From Rubrolithibacter sp043763625 (lineage in GTDB: Bacteria > Bacteroidota > Bacteroidia > Sphingobacteriales > Sphingobacteriaceae): 38,344 nucleotides of DNA. Made by a program: the position numbers and the translations under genes. A model generated the notes under the pieces. It was not told the DNA's origin and did not search any database. It saw nothing but the letters and a program-made list of their open reading frames with translations. Location: positions 1-38,344 of the forward strand of contig JAYULL010000123.1 in the NCBI GenBank assembly GCA_043763625.1. The letters are read 5' to 3'. This document shows positions 25,851 through 34,451 of this stretch, in pieces (the stretch's first letter is position 1; the number at the start of each line of letters is the position of its first letter).

Positions 25851-25881
25851 AAAACGCCCGAAATGGAATTTCGAACGTTTT
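25851..25881. terminator. Bidirectional terminator hairpin
   Basis: AAAACG (25851-25856) pairs with CGTTTT (25876-25881) and CGAAAT (25859-25864) with ATTTCG (25868-25873), with CC/AA mismatches between the two stems and a GGA loop. The outer A/T tracts give a U-run on either strand. It lies between the convergent small ORF and the esterase gene, so it can serve both. Confidence 0.65.
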
Positions 25882-25935
25882 ATTTTAGCCTTAATAAAAT
25901 TGCTTAAAATCAAGAAGTATTTTTCTTTATTCTCT

Positions 25936-27063
25936 TTAATTAACTTTGTCAAACGCCTTTCTTAACTCGGCAGAGGCGAATTCTTGAGCTTCCTTCGCTT
26001 CCGGCACCACCGCTGCCATTCCGAAGAATTCGTGTGTTACTCCCTTGTACAGTTTATACTTAACCGGTACTTTTGCCTTTTCCAGCTTCGAAGCCAGACT
26101 CATGCCTTCACTTAAAAGTGGATCTATTTCAGCTGCTATTATTGTAGTCCCCGGTAATCCCTTCAAATCAGCATTTATTAAAGAAATAAATGGACTATTC
26201 CGCTCCTCTTTATTTGGCACATAATGATTAAAGAACCACATCATAAGCGGTTTGTTAAGCGGCTTTGCGTCAGCATATTTCTTGTAAGATTCAGTGTTGA
26301 AATCATGGCAAGCTATCGGATAAACAGATAATTCATGCACGGGAAGCTGAATTCCTTCTTCCCTCGCCATTAGACTTACCGCAATAGCAAGATTTCCGCC
26401 TGCACTTTCGCCGGCTACGGCTACTTTTTTTGACAACCCATTGATAGATTGAGCATTATTTAAAACCCATTTATACGCTGCATAAGAGTCATTATGAGCT
26501 GTAGGAAATTTATATTCAGGGGCTTGTCGGTAAGCAACAGAAACTACTATTGCTTCAACTTGCTCAGCCAGACCTCGAGCCGAAGCATCGTAAGTATCTA
26601 AATTCGCGATTACCCATCCGCCGCCGTGATAATACACAACTACAGGAAACGGACCGCCTGATGCTTTAGGAGTATAAATACGTATGTGAATATTTCCGCC
26701 CTCAACCGGAATATCCTTCCCTGCGGTGTCCACCATACTTGGAGGCACCGGAATATTTTTTTCTTCCATCACAGCTTTTGCTGCATCCGCAGGAGTAGGT
26801 GCTTTACGAGCTTCTTCTACCGACAAAGTGATTAAAGGAGGTGTGCCGAAACTTTCTAACTTGTCAATCACGTCCCGCATTTCTGAGGTTAGCTCCGTCC
26901 TCCATTCCGGTTTCTCGCCTTTAGCTTGAATTTTTAAATCATTCTTATCTTCTTGCTTACAGGAAGAAAAGAAAAGCAGCGTAAGGAACATTCCAAAAAG
27001 AATGTTGGGATAGATTTTTCTAAAGAAAGACAAGTTTTTGTCTTTAAAAAATAATGTTTTCAT
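25936..27063 (-). CDS. Lipoprotein alpha/beta hydrolase (hormone-sensitive-lipase-type esterase)
   Basis: A 375-residue esterase of the HSL family (family IV). A lipoprotein signal (LLFFSSC, C35) places it on the envelope. The oxyanion-hole motif HGGGW is at 146-150, the nucleophile S220 in GESAGGN, and the other triad members are likely D314 (AEIDPLLSEG) and H344 (GVTHEFFGM). It would hydrolyse short-chain or small aromatic esters. The roughly 75 residues between the lipobox and the catalytic fold include an alanine/lysine-rich linker. A shared terminator hairpin lies about 55 bases past its stop. Neighbours give no substrate clue: it sits alone between the small ORF and the copper efflux operon on the same strand, 359 bases from the latter. 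Confidence 0.87.
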   Translation of the reverse strand: MKTLFFKDKNLSFFRKIYPNILFGMFLTLLFFSSCKQEDKNDLKIQAKGEKPEWRTELTSEMRDVIDKLESFGTPPLITLSVEEARKAPTPADAAKAVMEEKNIPVPPSMVDTAGKDIPVEGGNIHIRIYTPKASGGPFPVVVYYHGGGWVIANLDTYDASARGLAEQVEAIVVSVAYRQAPEYKFPTAHNDSYAAYKWVLNNAQSINGLSKKVAVAGESAGGNLAIAVSLMAREEGIQLPVHELSVYPIACHDFNTESYKKYADAKPLNKPLMMWFFNHYVPNKEERNSPFISLINADLKGLPGTTIIAAEIDPLLSEGMSLASKLEKAKVPVKYKLYKGVTHEFFGMAAVVPEAKEAQEFASAELRKAFDKVN

Positions 27064-27422
27064 AGTAGATGTTTAAACGCATGAGTTCAAAAAGAAAGCC
27101 AAGAAAGCAGAATAGACCACTCTTAGAGGATTTTTAATTATAACAAGCGGGAAGGCCTTTCAGTGACTTTTATAATGGACAGGAATCTTGAAAATATTAA
27201 TAGTGTTGCATTTGCTTCAGGTATAGTAGACAGTTTACCTTAAAAAATCTCTTTAACAACCCGGGCTATTGTTACAAATCCTGCTTTGTTGAAGCTCCTC
27301 CTCAAAATACTTCAACTACTGGGTCACCCAAAGCAGCGGCTTGCAGCAGGAAAATAGAATGCGAGCCAATCGATAAACTATAAGTTTTCGATAATCAATT
27401 TTGATTGAACGATAATAACCGG
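27064..27422. other. 359-base gap between the copper operon and the esterase gene
   Basis: No ORF worth calling on either strand. It should contain the end of the efflux operon transcript and the esterase promoter. The only clear structure is the compound inverted repeat at 27281-27336. No insertion-sequence ends or tRNA were recognised. Confidence 0.4.
27281..27336. repeat. Compound inverted repeat downstream of the copper operon
   Basis: CTGCTTTG (27281-27288) pairs with CAAAGCAG (27329-27336). Directly inside it TTGAAG (27289-27294) pairs with CTTCAA (27310-27315), leaving a 13-base bulge on one side only. The two stems are contiguous on the left arm. It lies about 90 bases beyond the stop of the last operon gene and lacks a clear U-tract, so it may be a 3' end structure, a processed RNA hairpin or an eroded repeat. 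Confidence 0.4.
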
Positions 27423-28634
27423 CTACATTTTACTCATATCGTGCCCGCCCACCGGATATTCTCCCTTTTTAAGAACATATTCGCTATAAAGCAAATAAGC
27501 TCCGGATACAACCACCTCTTTTGCGTCCCCCAGCCCTGAGGTTATGATTATTTGACGTTCGTCTTCCTCACCGGTTGTCACCATTTTGGGGACAAATGTA
27601 TTTTTGCCGGTTTTAATCCAAACGTGAGAGCCGGTGCCCGCTCTAATTACAGCATCAAGCGGCACAGCAACTGCATTGGTTACTTTAGAGGTGGGCAGCA
27701 AAACTGAAGCCTGCATGCCGGGTTGAAGATTACCGTTGTTCTTGATAGGTGCTCGAACCTTCACAATGTGTGTCGAAGGGTCAATTTGTGGAGAAACAAA
27801 GTCTATTTGGAGGGCTTGTTGCGGAAGATTTAAACCGGTAATAGAAACTTTAACCGGCGTTCCTACCTTAATTGCCTCCAACTCACTAGAATAAACATCA
27901 GCTTCCACCCATAACTGATTGAAGTTTTCGAGTGTAAGAATAGGAGAACCTTCTGAAATGTATTGTCCTTCAGAAACATTTAATTCATTAACTATTCCGG
28001 ACGCAGTAGCACTTACCGTAACTACCGAGGATACTTTATTTGCCCTTGCAAGAGCTTCTATTTGAGCGTTTGAAAATCCATATAATCGGAGTTTATTCCT
28101 AGCCGCCTGCCGCAAGGTGGCATAGATCTTCTCGTTTGGAAAAGCAGCGGCCTGTGTTACCTGCAACAAATAATCCTGCTGAAGTGTCTGAAGCTCCTCA
28201 CTAAAAACTTCGAATAGAGGCTGTCCCTTTGAAACCTGACGTCCTGTCTCTTTAACAAAGAGCTTAACTATGCGTCCCGAGTACCTGGCGGAGATAACCT
28301 CAGAAAGTTCCGGATTAGTAATTAATCGGCCGTCAAGCAACTTTGAACTGCTGAAACTGCTCGTTGCAATTTGCATAGTAGTGATATTTGCTAACTGAAT
28401 TTGAGCTTCGCTAAAGGTAAGTTCATTCTTATTGCCGGTTGCTTTGACAGGAACCAAATCCATTTTACAAATGGGGCATGTTCCCGGCTTGTCTTTGATA
28501 ATTTGGGGATGCATCGGACATGTAAAGGTTCGAGACGACGTTACCTTTTTCTCATTTTTACAAGCTGCTGCAAACACATAAATAGCGAAACCAATAATAA
28601 TTACTAGAGTCTTAATAAAACTTTTCCTTTCCAT
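27423..28634 (-). CDS. Second CusB-type RND periplasmic adaptor with metal-binding domain
   Basis: A 403-residue membrane-fusion protein bridging the permease and the outer-membrane channel of a metal efflux pump. It is a lipoprotein (FAAAC, C25), followed by a heavy-metal-binding module at 37-61 (C39, M41, H42, C53, C56, M58 in CPMHPxxxxxxPGTCPIC). Then come the beta-barrel, lipoyl and hairpin segments (RIVKLFVKETGRQVSKGQPL, GIVNELNVSEGQYISEGSPI, PGMQASVLLP). The tail GGHDMSKM is also metal-ligand-rich. The frame is open to 28706, but the ATG at 28634 gives the lipoprotein signal and leaves a 7-base gap to the preceding gene. It is the last gene of the operon and a paralogue of the adaptor before it. 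Confidence 0.9.
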   Translation of the reverse strand: MERKSFIKTLVIIIGFAIYVFAAACKNEKKVTSSRTFTCPMHPQIIKDKPGTCPICKMDLVPVKATGNKNELTFSEAQIQLANITTMQIATSSFSSSKLLDGRLITNPELSEVISARYSGRIVKLFVKETGRQVSKGQPLFEVFSEELQTLQQDYLLQVTQAAAFPNEKIYATLRQAARNKLRLYGFSNAQIEALARANKVSSVVTVSATASGIVNELNVSEGQYISEGSPILTLENFNQLWVEADVYSSELEAIKVGTPVKVSITGLNLPQQALQIDFVSPQIDPSTHIVKVRAPIKNNGNLQPGMQASVLLPTSKVTNAVAVPLDAVIRAGTGSHVWIKTGKNTFVPKMVTTGEEDERQIIITSGLGDAKEVVVSGAYLLYSEYVLKKGEYPVGGHDMSKM

Positions 28635-28641
28635 GTTGTTC

Positions 28642-29988
28642 TTATACAGGATTTTTAACTTTAATAAAACTTTCACTATCCACCAGAAACCACGCATTCG
28701 ATGCAACGTCTTGATTTTCTCCTAAGCTGTCGCCTATGTCTATCCACTCACCTCCTACTGAACGGACCTGAACGTACACCGGCTTAAAAACACCATTTTT
28801 CTTAACAAAAGCTACATAACGGGAACCTAGTTGAAGAACCGCCGTTCGAGGCAGCCGGTATCCCATTTTTCGTGTACTTTCGGTAGTTACCGTTATAAGT
28901 TCCCCAACTTTCCAAAGGCTATATTTGTTAAAAAGTGTGGCCCGGACCAGTGAATAAGTCATTCCTTGGCTAAAGTAAGGTTGTACAAGACCAACCGGCA
29001 CATGCGCTTTTTTGCTCTTTACATCAACTGATTCTATCTGAAGTGACGAGCCTCTTTTAAAGAGATCCAAATTGCTTGTATTTACATAAAACTCGGCCCA
29101 TACGGCGTCTGCATTAACAATTCCGAAAAGCCTTTGCCCAACTGAAATATATTGGCCCTCTCGCAATAGCGTAGGAGAGTTTGATGCAAGCCTCGGCGCC
29201 GCCGGAGGCATACTCGACCGTGATTGGGAACCACTCATCTCATTCATAGAAGAAGACCTTTCTCCGTCTGATCCAGAGATATTTGTACTTCCTAAAGAAG
29301 CTGTTGCGCTAACCGGAGAGGTCGAGGTTTGACTTTCTGAAACATAGCCTGAGTATGGACTGTATATGCTTACTGTATAGTCAACTCTCCCGGATTTCAG
29401 CACCTGATTTATTTGTTGCTCTGTGGACCCTAAAAGTCTTAATTTCTGTTTTGCGCTTTCCAGCAATCTTGTCTCGCCGGCATTTTTAAGAAAAAGCAAC
29501 TCCTGTTGTGCATTCGCTAAGTCGGGGCTGTAGATTTCCATCAACTTTTGACCTTTTGCAACCCGCTGATAATTATATTTTACAAACAGTCGTTCAATTC
29601 TTCCGGTCACCCTCGAAGAAATAGAATTTTGATTGTTGGAATTATAATTAATAATCCCTTTCGCAGTAATTTTTTCAAAGCGAGATCCTCTTTCCGGCTT
29701 TATAGTTTTTATGCCTGAGAGAACCACTTCGTCGGTTGGTATAACCAAGTTAGTAAGACTATCATTAGCTGCTCCATATTCGTGATGCGAATGCTGCAGT
29801 ACTAAATCCATTTTACAAATCGGGCAAGATCCGGGCGCATTCTTCAATATCTGCGGGTGCATCGGACAAGAATATTCAGCTGCTTGGGTTGCAATTTCTG
29901 ATTGTTGTTGTTTCCGTTTACAACCTAAAAGCAAAAGACCGGCAAAGAACACGGCAATTGGGAAACTAGCGTTCGATATTTTTTTCAT
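28642..29988 (-). CDS. cusB: First CusB-type RND periplasmic adaptor with metal-binding domain
   Basis: A 448-residue adaptor lipoprotein (LLLLGC, C23). A heavy-metal-binding module at 39-63 has C41, M43, H44, C55, C58 and M60, followed by a His-rich stretch (HSHHEYG). The adaptor core is recognisable (TGRIERLFVKYNYQRVAKGQ, LREGQYISVGQRLFGIV). Between the two halves of the lipoyl region is a Ser/Met-rich, probably disordered insert of about 45 residues (including SSSMNEMSGSQSRSSMPPAA), absent from the second adaptor. The frame opens at a TTG at 29997, but ATG 29988 is the better start; it overlaps the TolC-like gene by 23 bases. The insert's methionines might bind Cu(I), which is inference. 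Confidence 0.9.
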   Translation of the reverse strand: MKKISNASFPIAVFFAGLLLLGCKRKQQQSEIATQAAEYSCPMHPQILKNAPGSCPICKMDLVLQHSHHEYGAANDSLTNLVIPTDEVVLSGIKTIKPERGSRFEKITAKGIINYNSNNQNSISSRVTGRIERLFVKYNYQRVAKGQKLMEIYSPDLANAQQELLFLKNAGETRLLESAKQKLRLLGSTEQQINQVLKSGRVDYTVSIYSPYSGYVSESQTSTSPVSATASLGSTNISGSDGERSSSMNEMSGSQSRSSMPPAAPRLASNSPTLLREGQYISVGQRLFGIVNADAVWAEFYVNTSNLDLFKRGSSLQIESVDVKSKKAHVPVGLVQPYFSQGMTYSLVRATLFNKYSLWKVGELITVTTESTRKMGYRLPRTAVLQLGSRYVAFVKKNGVFKPVYVQVRSVGGEWIDIGDSLGENQDVASNAWFLVDSESFIKVKNPV

Positions 29989-31213
29989 ATTCGACAATCA
30001 TTTGATAAAAGTTCTGCAGTTGACCGATGTAGTTCATTTGAGCCATATTTACTGCTTCCCATCCGTCAATTACAGTGTTCAAATCAGCCTTATTTTCTTG
30101 ATAGGAAATCATACTGACTTTTAAATTCTTATTCAATGCCGGCAGAATTTTGGATTCATAATTTGACAGCTGCTTTTGCATTGTTATTAATTCATTTTCC
30201 ATTGATTTCGTCATTCCAAGCATTTGCGATAGCATTCCCTCTTTTTGCTCTTGCATCGCCTCTCGTTCTAAACTCATTGACTTTACTTCGGACTTGTACA
30301 TTTTGGATGACCAAGGGGCAATCGGGATGGAGACCATACCCATTAAAGTGTACTGATTCGGCATCATTGCCGCACGGGTCGACATGTGCTCAAACCTAAT
30401 TTTAAAATCCGGTTTGGCCTCTTGACGCATTTGGTTAATGTTTAATTTCATGGAATAAATATCATGCTCCATGTGGCGGATATCACTGCGATTTTCGGCG
30501 AAATAAGCGGTATCAATATTTGCTATCGGATCGAAGGATACTAATGTGGCAGTATCTACCTCTAAATCGAGAGTTGGGCTGCGGTGCATTAATGTGTTCA
30601 GGTCAATCTTAGCGGATCTGATCTCTGCCAGTGTCATTTCAAGCATATTATCAGCCTCAAAAGTTCTTCCTTCTGTCTTAAAAATTTGACCTAGAGTTCC
30701 TTGGTTATAGGGATACCGCAGTTCAGCGAGCTTTCGCATCGTTTTTATGATTCCCAACCCCTCTTTTTGAAACCGTAGTTTTTTATAGGATATTAATAAG
30801 TCGAAATACAGTTGTCGAGCCTTGGTCCGTAATTCGTTTAACCGTTCATTTCTTCCATGTAGGTAAGTCTCAGACCTTGTTTTGAGATATTCCTTTTTTG
30901 CTTTGGTTTTGGCGGGATTAGGGATATCTTGCTCTGCCGACAGAATCCATGCTCCGCGATCAGACTCATCTATCACTTTTGAGCCGGGATAGGGCGTCAT
31001 GAATGTTCCGCCACCCACCATTGGCGCTGTCCAAGCGCCGGCACCTTCCACTTTTGCCTCCTCGCTCTTAATCAGACTTTCATATGCTTTAAGCGATGGG
31101 TTATTCTGACTGATTTCTGTTATTATTTGATCAAGGGTTAAAACTTCTTGCCCCTGCGCAACCTTTGCAAGGAAAACAGCAACGAGAAACAGTGCTTTTC
31201 TAGTGTTTGACAT
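29966..31213 (-). CDS. cusC: TolC-family outer-membrane efflux protein
   Basis: A 415-residue outer-membrane channel of the metal efflux pump. It has a signal peptide (about residues 1-21, ending AQG), then LTLDQIITEISQNNPSLKAYES, the typical start of TolC-family proteins, and two long helical repeats with heptad patterns (about 90-190 and 280-400). A methionine-rich stretch lies in the second half (MSTRAAMMPNQYTLMGM and MLSQMLGMTKSMENEL), plausible for a copper/silver channel. At 415 residues it is at the short end of the family. It overlaps the permease ORF upstream by 14 bases and the adaptor gene downstream by 23, so all are translated from one mRNA. The symbol is by operon role. Confidence 0.85.
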   Translation of the reverse strand: MSNTRKALFLVAVFLAKVAQGQEVLTLDQIITEISQNNPSLKAYESLIKSEEAKVEGAGAWTAPMVGGGTFMTPYPGSKVIDESDRGAWILSAEQDIPNPAKTKAKKEYLKTRSETYLHGRNERLNELRTKARQLYFDLLISYKKLRFQKEGLGIIKTMRKLAELRYPYNQGTLGQIFKTEGRTFEADNMLEMTLAEIRSAKIDLNTLMHRSPTLDLEVDTATLVSFDPIANIDTAYFAENRSDIRHMEHDIYSMKLNINQMRQEAKPDFKIRFEHMSTRAAMMPNQYTLMGMVSIPIAPWSSKMYKSEVKSMSLEREAMQEQKEGMLSQMLGMTKSMENELITMQKQLSNYESKILPALNKNLKVSMISYQENKADLNTVIDGWEAVNMAQMNYIGQLQNFYQMIVEYEKNIER

Positions 31214-33149
31214 CGTACACCTCCAGTTTTCCGAATTTCCTTAATTCATACTCCTTGGTCATCAGGAAGATAAGTGGAGTTACTAATAGAATATGCGTAG
31301 AGCTTGTTAATACTCCGCCAATCATTGGCAGTACAATCGGCTGCATTACATCACTTCCTACTCCGTTGGACCACAATACGGGAATTAATCCGAACAGGGC
31401 CACGCAAACAGTCATGATTTTTGGGCGTAGTCGTTTTGCGGCACCGCTAATAACATATTCTCGTAAATCATCTTTTGTAATTGTCTCGCTTGAGTTGCCT
31501 TTTAATTCAATCAACTGACGCATAGCATCATTCAGATAAATCACCATCACAACTCCCGTTTCTACAGCTATCCCAAATAGGGCTATAAAACCAACCGCTA
31601 CGGCGACAGACAAATTCACTCCATAAAAATAAATGATATAGGCTCCCCCGATTAAAGCGAATGGAATCGTAACTAAACTTAAGAATGCTTCCCTTGCAGA
31701 TTTAAAAGCCAGATACAACGAAAGGAATATAATGACCAATACTATCGGGAGAATGTAAAGCAAAGTTTTTTGACCTCGTATTAGATTCTCATACTGGCCG
31801 CTCCATTCAATAAAATACCCGTTTGGTAGCTTAAGCCCGGAATTTAGTTTATCGATAGCCTCCTGAACAGTACTCCCCAAGTCCCTGTCTCTAACATTGA
31901 ACATTACAGCTCCTCTTAACAGCGCATTTTCTGAAGTGATCATCGGAGGCCCGTCTGAGAGTTTAATGTCTGATACTGCTGAAAGCGGAATTATTCCGGC
32001 ATCGGGGGAATTTATTGGGATACGTTTAATACGGTCAATACTATTTCGGTATTCTTGCCCAAGCCTTACATGAATGTTAAACCTTCTTCTTCCCTCAACA
32101 GTTGTAGCAAATGGCGCACCCCCGATTGCTGTTTCAATTGTGTTATTTATATCGTCACCGGTTAATCCGTAGCGCTCTAATTGCTCACGCTTTATGTCGA
32201 TTTCAAGGTACTTTCCGCCGGTAACAGGTTCCACATATAAGTCATTTACACCTTCTATATTTTGAAGCAGGCCTTTTACTTCTTCCGATACCGATGCTAT
32301 TTTATTCAAATCTTGCCCGTAAACTTTTATACCCACATCTGTTCTGACCCCGGTAGCCAACATATTTATTCTGTTAATAATGGGTTGAGTCCAGCCGTTT
32401 ACCACTCCCGGAATTTGAAGTTTGGCATTTAGCTCATTTATAATATCTTTTTTTGTTAACCCCGGCCGCCATTCACTCTTGGGTTTTAAGGACACAATGG
32501 TTTCAATCATATTCATAGGCGAATTATCTGTTGCGGTATTTGCTCTTCCTGCCTTACCTAAAACCTTGTCGACTTCGGGAACGGATTTAATTAGTTTGTC
32601 TTGTACTTGAAGAATGCGTTTTACTTCGGCGTTGGACACGTCCGGTAAGGTTACAGGCATGAATAAGATAGACTGCTCATCTAAGGGAGGCATAAATTCC
32701 CTCCCCAAGCTCATTACCAGTGGTATACTTATAAGTAAGGCCAATATATTTATGCCGAGTGTAGTCTTTCTGTGCTTCATGCACGCCCTTATAATTGGCT
32801 CATACCTTTTTTCTAACCACCTGTTTATTGGGTTATCGTGTTCTGAGCGGAATCTTCCTTTCATAAAAAACGAAAGCATTACCGGAGCAAGAGTGACCAC
32901 CAATAAAGCATCGATGATTAGGATAAATGTCTTTGTATAGGCCAATGGGTGGAAAAGTTTTCCTTCCTGACCGCTCAAAAGGAATACCGGCAGGAAGGAA
33001 GCAATAATAATTACTGTTGAATAGAAAACACCTCGCGAAACCTGCTTACAGGCCATCTCAATAATGCGCAACCGTTCTTCGTTTGAGAGTCGCACATAGT
33101 CCTCCTCTTTTCCTTTTCCTGCCAAAAAGTTTTTAAATTTTTTATACAT
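31200..33149 (-). CDS. cusA: CusA-type copper/silver RND permease, C-terminal part (split gene)
   Basis: 649 residues covering the rest of a heavy-metal RND pump after membrane segment 4: TM5-6 (about 39-95), the second periplasmic domain (about 150-470) and TM7-12 to the end. The three methionines that bind Cu(I)/Ag(I) in E. coli CusA (M573, M623, M672) are matched by M164 (ILFMPVTLPD), M214 (PMNMIETI) and M263 (NRINMLATG) with identical spacings of 50 and 49 residues, so the substrate is copper or silver. The ORF begins ATGTATAA, where the TAA is the stop of the N-terminal ORF, with GGAGG seven bases before the ATG. Together the halves make 1,082 residues, a normal permease length. A one-base change in an A5 run would fuse them, so this may be one broken gene. 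Confidence 0.88.
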   Translation of the reverse strand: MYKKFKNFLAGKGKEEDYVRLSNEERLRIIEMACKQVSRGVFYSTVIIIASFLPVFLLSGQEGKLFHPLAYTKTFILIIDALLVVTLAPVMLSFFMKGRFRSEHDNPINRWLEKRYEPIIRACMKHRKTTLGINILALLISIPLVMSLGREFMPPLDEQSILFMPVTLPDVSNAEVKRILQVQDKLIKSVPEVDKVLGKAGRANTATDNSPMNMIETIVSLKPKSEWRPGLTKKDIINELNAKLQIPGVVNGWTQPIINRINMLATGVRTDVGIKVYGQDLNKIASVSEEVKGLLQNIEGVNDLYVEPVTGGKYLEIDIKREQLERYGLTGDDINNTIETAIGGAPFATTVEGRRRFNIHVRLGQEYRNSIDRIKRIPINSPDAGIIPLSAVSDIKLSDGPPMITSENALLRGAVMFNVRDRDLGSTVQEAIDKLNSGLKLPNGYFIEWSGQYENLIRGQKTLLYILPIVLVIIFLSLYLAFKSAREAFLSLVTIPFALIGGAYIIYFYGVNLSVAVAVGFIALFGIAVETGVVMVIYLNDAMRQLIELKGNSSETITKDDLREYVISGAAKRLRPKIMTVCVALFGLIPVLWSNGVGSDVMQPIVLPMIGGVLTSSTHILLVTPLIFLMTKEYELRKFGKLEVYDVKH

Positions 33150-34443
33150 TAGTTTTTCCTCCGTTTCTAAGCTCTGTAAGTTCTGCCTGTCTTACCGCCA
33201 AGTGTTTATAGGCATTTTCAGCCATAATAATTCCGTTATCCACTATCACTCCAATTGCCAAGGCAATTCCTGTTAGGGACATAATGTTTGATGAAATATC
33301 AAATGCATTTAGAACAATGAAACTTGCAGCTATGGTAATTGGAATTTGTATGATAATACTAATTGCGCTTCTCCAATGAAAAAGAAAAACAATAACAATC
33401 AGTGATACCACAATCATCTCCTCTATTAATGTGTTTTTTATGGAGGATATTGATTCTTCAATTAACTTACCCCGGTCATAAACGATATTAAATTTCATTC
33501 CTTCCGGCAGACCTTTGCCGGTCTCAATCATTTTAGCCTTTACTCTTCGAATAACCTCGTCAGCATTTTCCCCATACCTCAGTACCACAATTCCACCTAC
33601 GGCTTCACCTCTACCGTTATAGTCAAATATCCCCAAACGGCTTTCTCCTGCCATTTGAACGGTTGCCACATCTCGAATTTGTATGGGGATAGAATTTTTG
33701 GTACGAATAGCTAAATTTTCCATTTCTTCAATGGATTTAAGATAACCTGTAGTTTTGATGATATAACCCACGTCATTCATCTCAAACTTGCGGCCACCGG
33801 CCTCGTTATTATTTGAACTTATGGAACGCATTACATCCGACACCGAGAGCTTATAATAAGTAAGCTTAGTGGGATCAATGCTAATCTGATACTGCTTTTG
33901 AAAACCACCGAATGAAGCAATTTCACTCACACCCCGAACATTTTGGAGGGCAAATTTGATATACCAGTCTTGTACCGCTCTCTGTTCGCCCAAGTCCATT
34001 CCGGGAGCTTCTAATGTATACCAAAGCACATGGCCAACACCCGTTCCATCCGGTCCCATGGTAGGGGTAACACCCTGAGGCAAGGTGCTACCAATAGAAT
34101 TTAATCTTTCAAGTACCCTTGAACGGGCCCAGTAAACATCTACATCATCTTCAAAAATGATGAAGATAAAGCTCATTCCGAACATCGAATTTGCACGAAC
34201 GTATTTTACTTTCGGTAGTCCTTGAAGATTAGTTACCAATGGATAAGTAATTTGATCTTCAATAATCTGAGGACTTCTGCCCATCCATTCCGTAAATACA
34301 ATTACCTGATTTTCTGACAAGTCGGGAATAGCGTCAATCTTGCCGTTTCGTACCGAGTAAATACCCCAGGCAAAAATCCCTGCTGCAATCAGGAGAACTA
34401 GAAACCTGTTTTTTATTGAAAATTCAATTAATTTCTCTACCAT
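33142..34443 (-). CDS. cusA: CusA-type copper/silver RND permease, N-terminal part (split gene)
   Basis: 433 residues comprising TM1 (about 13-31), the first periplasmic pore domain (YWARSRVLERLNSIGSTLPQ near 104-123, MGPDGTGVGHVLWYTLE near 129-145), and TM2-4. D402 in AIGVIVDNGIIMAENAYKHL matches the proton-relay aspartate (D405) of CusA. The ORF ends in the cytoplasmic loop after TM4, a place where a split would not break a domain. The open frame extends to 34512, but ATG 34443 gives the standard N-terminus MVEKLIEFSIKNRF and leaves an 8-base gap to the metal-binding lipoprotein gene. The second half starts on its last codons (8-base overlap). A functional two-chain pump or a frameshifted gene are both possible. 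Confidence 0.88.
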   Translation of the reverse strand: MVEKLIEFSIKNRFLVLLIAAGIFAWGIYSVRNGKIDAIPDLSENQVIVFTEWMGRSPQIIEDQITYPLVTNLQGLPKVKYVRANSMFGMSFIFIIFEDDVDVYWARSRVLERLNSIGSTLPQGVTPTMGPDGTGVGHVLWYTLEAPGMDLGEQRAVQDWYIKFALQNVRGVSEIASFGGFQKQYQISIDPTKLTYYKLSVSDVMRSISSNNNEAGGRKFEMNDVGYIIKTTGYLKSIEEMENLAIRTKNSIPIQIRDVATVQMAGESRLGIFDYNGRGEAVGGIVVLRYGENADEVIRRVKAKMIETGKGLPEGMKFNIVYDRGKLIEESISSIKNTLIEEMIVVSLIVIVFLFHWRSAISIIIQIPITIAASFIVLNAFDISSNIMSLTGIALAIGVIVDNGIIMAENAYKHLAVRQAELTELRNGGKTNV

Positions 34444-34451
34444 GTTTATGC

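Noticed and set aside
28635..28706. N-terminal extension of the second adaptor (start at 28706)
   Set aside because: It would overlap the preceding adaptor and bury the lipoprotein signal. The ATG at 28634 gives a proper lipobox at residue 25.
33142..33160. Programmed ribosomal or transcriptional frameshifting joining the two cusA halves
   Set aside because: No slippery heptamer lies before the first stop in the right register. The A5 run is shorter than those usually needed for transcriptional slippage. Reinitiation or a plain indel explains the layout more simply.
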